In this document: positions 5,688-7,668 of the stretch, in pieces | Layout: the number at the start of each line of letters is the position of its first letter | Numbering within the stretch: the stretch's first letter is position 1 | Assembly (NCBI GenBank): GCA_946886675.1 | Contig: CAMPIZ010000067.1 | Span: forward strand, 1 to 7,668 | DNA: 7,668 bases | DNA from: an uncultured Flavobacterium sp. | GTDB taxonomy: Bacteria; Bacteroidota; Bacteroidia; Flavobacteriales; Flavobacteriaceae | Reading direction: 5' to 3' | The notes under the pieces: model-generated | What the model saw: only the letters and a program-made list of their open reading frames with translations | Told to the model about the DNA's origin: nothing | Database searches by the model: none | Position numbers and translations under genes: made by a program

Positions 5688-6929
5688 ATGGATTTACTGC
5701 GAATTAATACAGCCGGAAGTGTTGATGACGGCAAGAGTACACTTATAGGAAGGTTTCTTAATGATAGTAACGCCCTTACCATTGAACAGGAAGAATTAAT
5801 AGTAAAAAAAACAAAAGAAAAAGGTCTGGAAGATCTTGATTTCTCTGTTATAACGGATGGTCTCATTGCCGAGAGGGAGCAGGGCATAACCATTGATGTA
5901 GCCCATATTTACTTTTCATCAGGCAGCCGTAAGTTTATAATTGCCGATAGCCCGGGACACGTAGAGTATACCAGAAATATGGTTACAGGCGCATCCAATT
6001 CTGAAGTTTCTATAATCCTTATTGATGCCCGTAAAGGACTGCTGGAGCAAACATACAGGCATTATTTTATCAGCAATCTTTTACGGCTCAAAACTGTAGT
6101 TTTTTGTATTAACAAAATGGACCTTGCTGATTATAGTGAAGATGTGTTTCTTTCCATAGCTTCAGATATTACAAAAATGACTGCCAGATTTGCCTATAAG
6201 CCGGAGATTTATGTATTGCCTATAAGTTCTCTTAAAGGAGATAATGTTGTGTTTCAGTCAAATGCTATGCCTTGGTATACCGGGCAAACATTATCTGAAG
6301 TGCTGCATAATATAAAACCGGGAGAAGAGTTTCCGGGAGATTTCAGGATGGATGTTCAGCAGGTAATGCATGTGCAAAACAAAGACTTTACTGATTACAG
6401 GGCTTATGCGGGCAGAATAATAAGCGGAAGTATTAAGGTAGGTGATGAGATATTTATCATGCCCTCCGGAATAAAAAGCAAGGTTACTGAAATGAGGAAG
6501 TTTACAACAGTTTTTGAACAGGCAAACAGCGGTGATTCTATACAGTTAAGAATTGAGGATGATGTAGATGTAAGCAGGGGTATGATGCTGGTTAAAGAAA
6601 CGGATGAAAAACTGCTTTCTAAAGATATTGAAGCAACACTAGTATGGCTTGATGAAAAAAAATCGGTACCCGGAGGCAGATATCTTTTGCAGGCAGGCAC
6701 CAGGATTGTGCAGTGTAAGCTACAGCAAATAAAAGCCGTTATTCCGCCGGAAAACCCCGACGAAATAATTGCTTCAGATGTTTTGAGTCTGAATGATATT
6801 GCGGATGTTAGTATTAAAACAGCAGCACCGGCTTTTTTAGATACATTTGAAGCTAACAGGCTTAACGGAACTTTTATAATAATAGATTCGCAAACCAACA
6901 ATACTGTTGCTGTTGGTTTTGTGAAATAG
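5688..6929 (+). CDS. cysN: Sulfate adenylyltransferase subunit 1 (GTPase)
   Basis: GTPase subunit of ATP sulfurylase; GTP hydrolysis drives APS formation by CysD. At 413 residues it carries all translation-factor-type GTPase motifs: G1 GSVDDGKS (10-17), REQGITID (63-70), G3 DSPGH (87-91), G4 NKMD (142-145) and SSLKGDN (180-186). Elongation-factor-like beta-barrel domains follow, ending with FIIIDSQTNNTVAVGFV. The start is the ATG at 5688, four bases after cysD. The frame stays open back to an ATG at 5583, but those 35 residues lie over the conserved CysD tail and resemble no CysN N terminus. An AGGAGG at 5668-5673 is 14 bases from the ATG, rather far, and may just encode CysD residues. No APS kinase domain is fused (no NodQ-type extension). 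The protein is shorter than E. coli CysN (about 475), partly through a shorter N terminus. The operon ends at the following hairpin. Confidence 0.94.
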   Translation: MDLLRINTAGSVDDGKSTLIGRFLNDSNALTIEQEELIVKKTKEKGLEDLDFSVITDGLIAEREQGITIDVAHIYFSSGSRKFIIADSPGHVEYTRNMVTGASNSEVSIILIDARKGLLEQTYRHYFISNLLRLKTVVFCINKMDLADYSEDVFLSIASDITKMTARFAYKPEIYVLPISSLKGDNVVFQSNAMPWYTGQTLSEVLHNIKPGEEFPGDFRMDVQQVMHVQNKDFTDYRAYAGRIISGSIKVGDEIFIMPSGIKSKVTEMRKFTTVFEQANSGDSIQLRIEDDVDVSRGMMLVKETDEKLLSKDIEATLVWLDEKKSVPGGRYLLQAGTRIVQCKLQQIKAVIPPENPDEIIASDVLSLNDIADVSIKTAAPAFLDTFEANRLNGTFIIIDSQTNNTVAVGFVK

Positions 6930-6945
6930 TGTAGTGTTTTTATAA

Positions 6946-6974
6946 AAGAAATCCCGCCATTGGCGGGATTTCTT
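6946..6974. terminator. Shared bidirectional terminator of cysN and the MarC-family gene
   Basis: A perfect 13-bp stem, AAGAAATCCCGCC (6946-6958) with GGCGGGATTTCTT (6962-6974), closes a 3-base loop. On the - strand the GC core is followed by TTTCTTTTAT, a good U tract; on the + strand by TTTCTTAATTAA, a weaker one. It sits 16 bases after the cysN stop and its right arm overlaps the first two bases of the converging gene's stop codon, so it probably terminates both transcripts. Confidence 0.85.
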
Positions 6975-7605
6975 AATTAAAGTCAATTGTCTGCAGTATG
7001 TTTACTATCGAGCTGCTTATGTATTGAATACCTATGGCAATAACTATAAATCCAATTATTCTTGAAATAGCTACAATTCCGGACGCCCCAAGTATACGGG
7101 AAAGATAATGTGCGCTTCTCATTACCAGAAATATTACAAGCGCAACTGCAGCCATGGCGAGGCATGCAATAATCTGATCGGCGATTTCATTATAATCCTG
7201 ATATAATGCTATAAGCAGGGATATTGAACCAGGGCCCGCAAGCATTGGTATTGCCAGTGGGGTTAATGCTATGTCGTTACGCTTTTGGGCATCGTTCTCC
7301 ACTTTCTTATTTACGCCTCTGGTTTTACTGAACTTTCCTGATAGTAAGGAAAAACCTGAATTTACAATTATAAAACCTCCTGCTATCCTTAAGGCGTCTA
7401 TACTTATACCAAAAAACGCCAGTACATACTGCCCTATAAAAAAGGATATTATTAGTATAATAAAAACATTTACGGCAGCCCAAAAAGATATACGAGAGCG
7501 TTCGGCTTTAGTGTCATGCTGGGTAAGGCCTACAAAAATTGGTACAGCCCCAAGCGGATTAATTACAGAAAACAGAGCGGCAAAAATGTAAATAAATAAT
7601 TCCAT
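6973..7605 (-). CDS. MarC-family integral membrane protein
   Basis: Integral inner-membrane protein of the MarC/UPF0056 family, 210 residues, normal length. About six membrane segments are visible at roughly 3-25, 41-65, 70-88, 115-135, 145-163 and 173-203. Family signatures are LFSVINPLGAVPIF (11-24), RIAGGFIIVNSG (73-84), LTPLAIPMLAGPGSIS (114-129) and ISRIIGFIVIAIG (180-192). A charged cytoplasmic-type loop (about 90-111) separates the two halves, whose NPLGAVP and TPLAIPMLAGPG motifs look like the repeated re-entrant elements of this fold. The name MarC comes from a neighbour of the E. coli mar locus, but the protein is not required for multidrug resistance there, and the substrate is unknown. 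The gene converges on cysN and shares its terminator, so no functional link to the sulfate genes is implied. The ATG at 7605 begins directly at the first hydrophobic segment, as usual for the family. Confidence 0.92.
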   Translation of the reverse strand: MELFIYIFAALFSVINPLGAVPIFVGLTQHDTKAERSRISFWAAVNVFIILIISFFIGQYVLAFFGISIDALRIAGGFIIVNSGFSLLSGKFSKTRGVNKKVENDAQKRNDIALTPLAIPMLAGPGSISLLIALYQDYNEIADQIIACLAMAAVALVIFLVMRSAHYLSRILGASGIVAISRIIGFIVIAIGIQYISSSIVNILQTIDFN

Positions 7606-7668
7606 TTATTGGTTGTGGTTTATACATATTTATACTGTAAAAGTAACAAGAAATTATGGGTATGCAAT

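Noticed and set aside
6404..6901. 165-codon open frame on the - strand inside cysN
   Set aside because: Antisense to a well-conserved gene, serine- and isoleucine-rich with no recognisable domain, and no promoter or start context; a coding shadow.
7271..7591. 106-codon open frame on the + strand inside the MarC-family gene
   Set aside because: The - strand gene has clear membrane segments and family motifs; the + strand frame has none.
7606..7668. Promoter for the MarC-family gene on the - strand
   Set aside because: Only poor matches to TAnnTTTG are present (for example TATGTATA with a TTG 18 bases upstream on the - strand), too weak to list; the true promoter may lie here or beyond the window.

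Overview
The window looks like a chromosomal segment from a Flavobacterium-like member of the Bacteroidetes. This rests on AT-rich DNA, two candidate promoters carrying the Bacteroidetes -7 box TAnnTTTG (both read TATATTTG), few Shine-Dalgarno sequences, and the family types and order of the genes. It holds nine protein genes, eight on the + strand and one on the - strand. I see no rRNA, tRNA, CRISPR array, insertion sequence, phage gene or sign of recent transfer. No stretch over 300 bases lacks a gene.

Region 1 (1-1340) is a complete type II citrate synthase gene (gltA) closed by a strong intrinsic terminator. Region 2 (about 1341-3749) starts with a candidate promoter and carries two tandem guanidino-modifying (pentein-fold) enzymes: an arginine deiminase/dimethylargininase-like protein and a CtlX-type citrulline-utilisation hydrolase. 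An Rrf2-family regulator with four clustered cysteines follows one base after ctlX.

Region 3 (about 3762-6929) is the assimilatory sulfate activation and reduction operon. It begins with an 11-bp-arm perfect dyad abutting a -7 box, a good candidate operator for the Rrf2 protein just upstream. Then come a small DUF2061 membrane protein, cysH, cysD and cysN, all overlapping or within a few bases of each other. CysD/CysN make adenosine 5'-phosphosulfate (APS) from sulfate and ATP. CysH carries the CC...CxxC set of an iron-sulfur APS reductase and so should reduce APS directly to sulfite. No APS kinase (cysC) is present, which fits. Sulfite reductase and cysteine synthase are not in the window.

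Region 4 (6946-7668) is a 13-bp hairpin shared by the convergent cysN and a MarC-family integral membrane protein gene on the - strand.

Most of the content is ordinary core metabolism, and I did not find a clearly undescribed system. The points most worth a second look are the operator/promoter dyad and its pairing with the cysteine-bearing Rrf2 protein, the possible two-step arginine-to-ornithine route formed by the tandem hydrolases, and the uncharacterised small membrane protein embedded in the sulfate operon.
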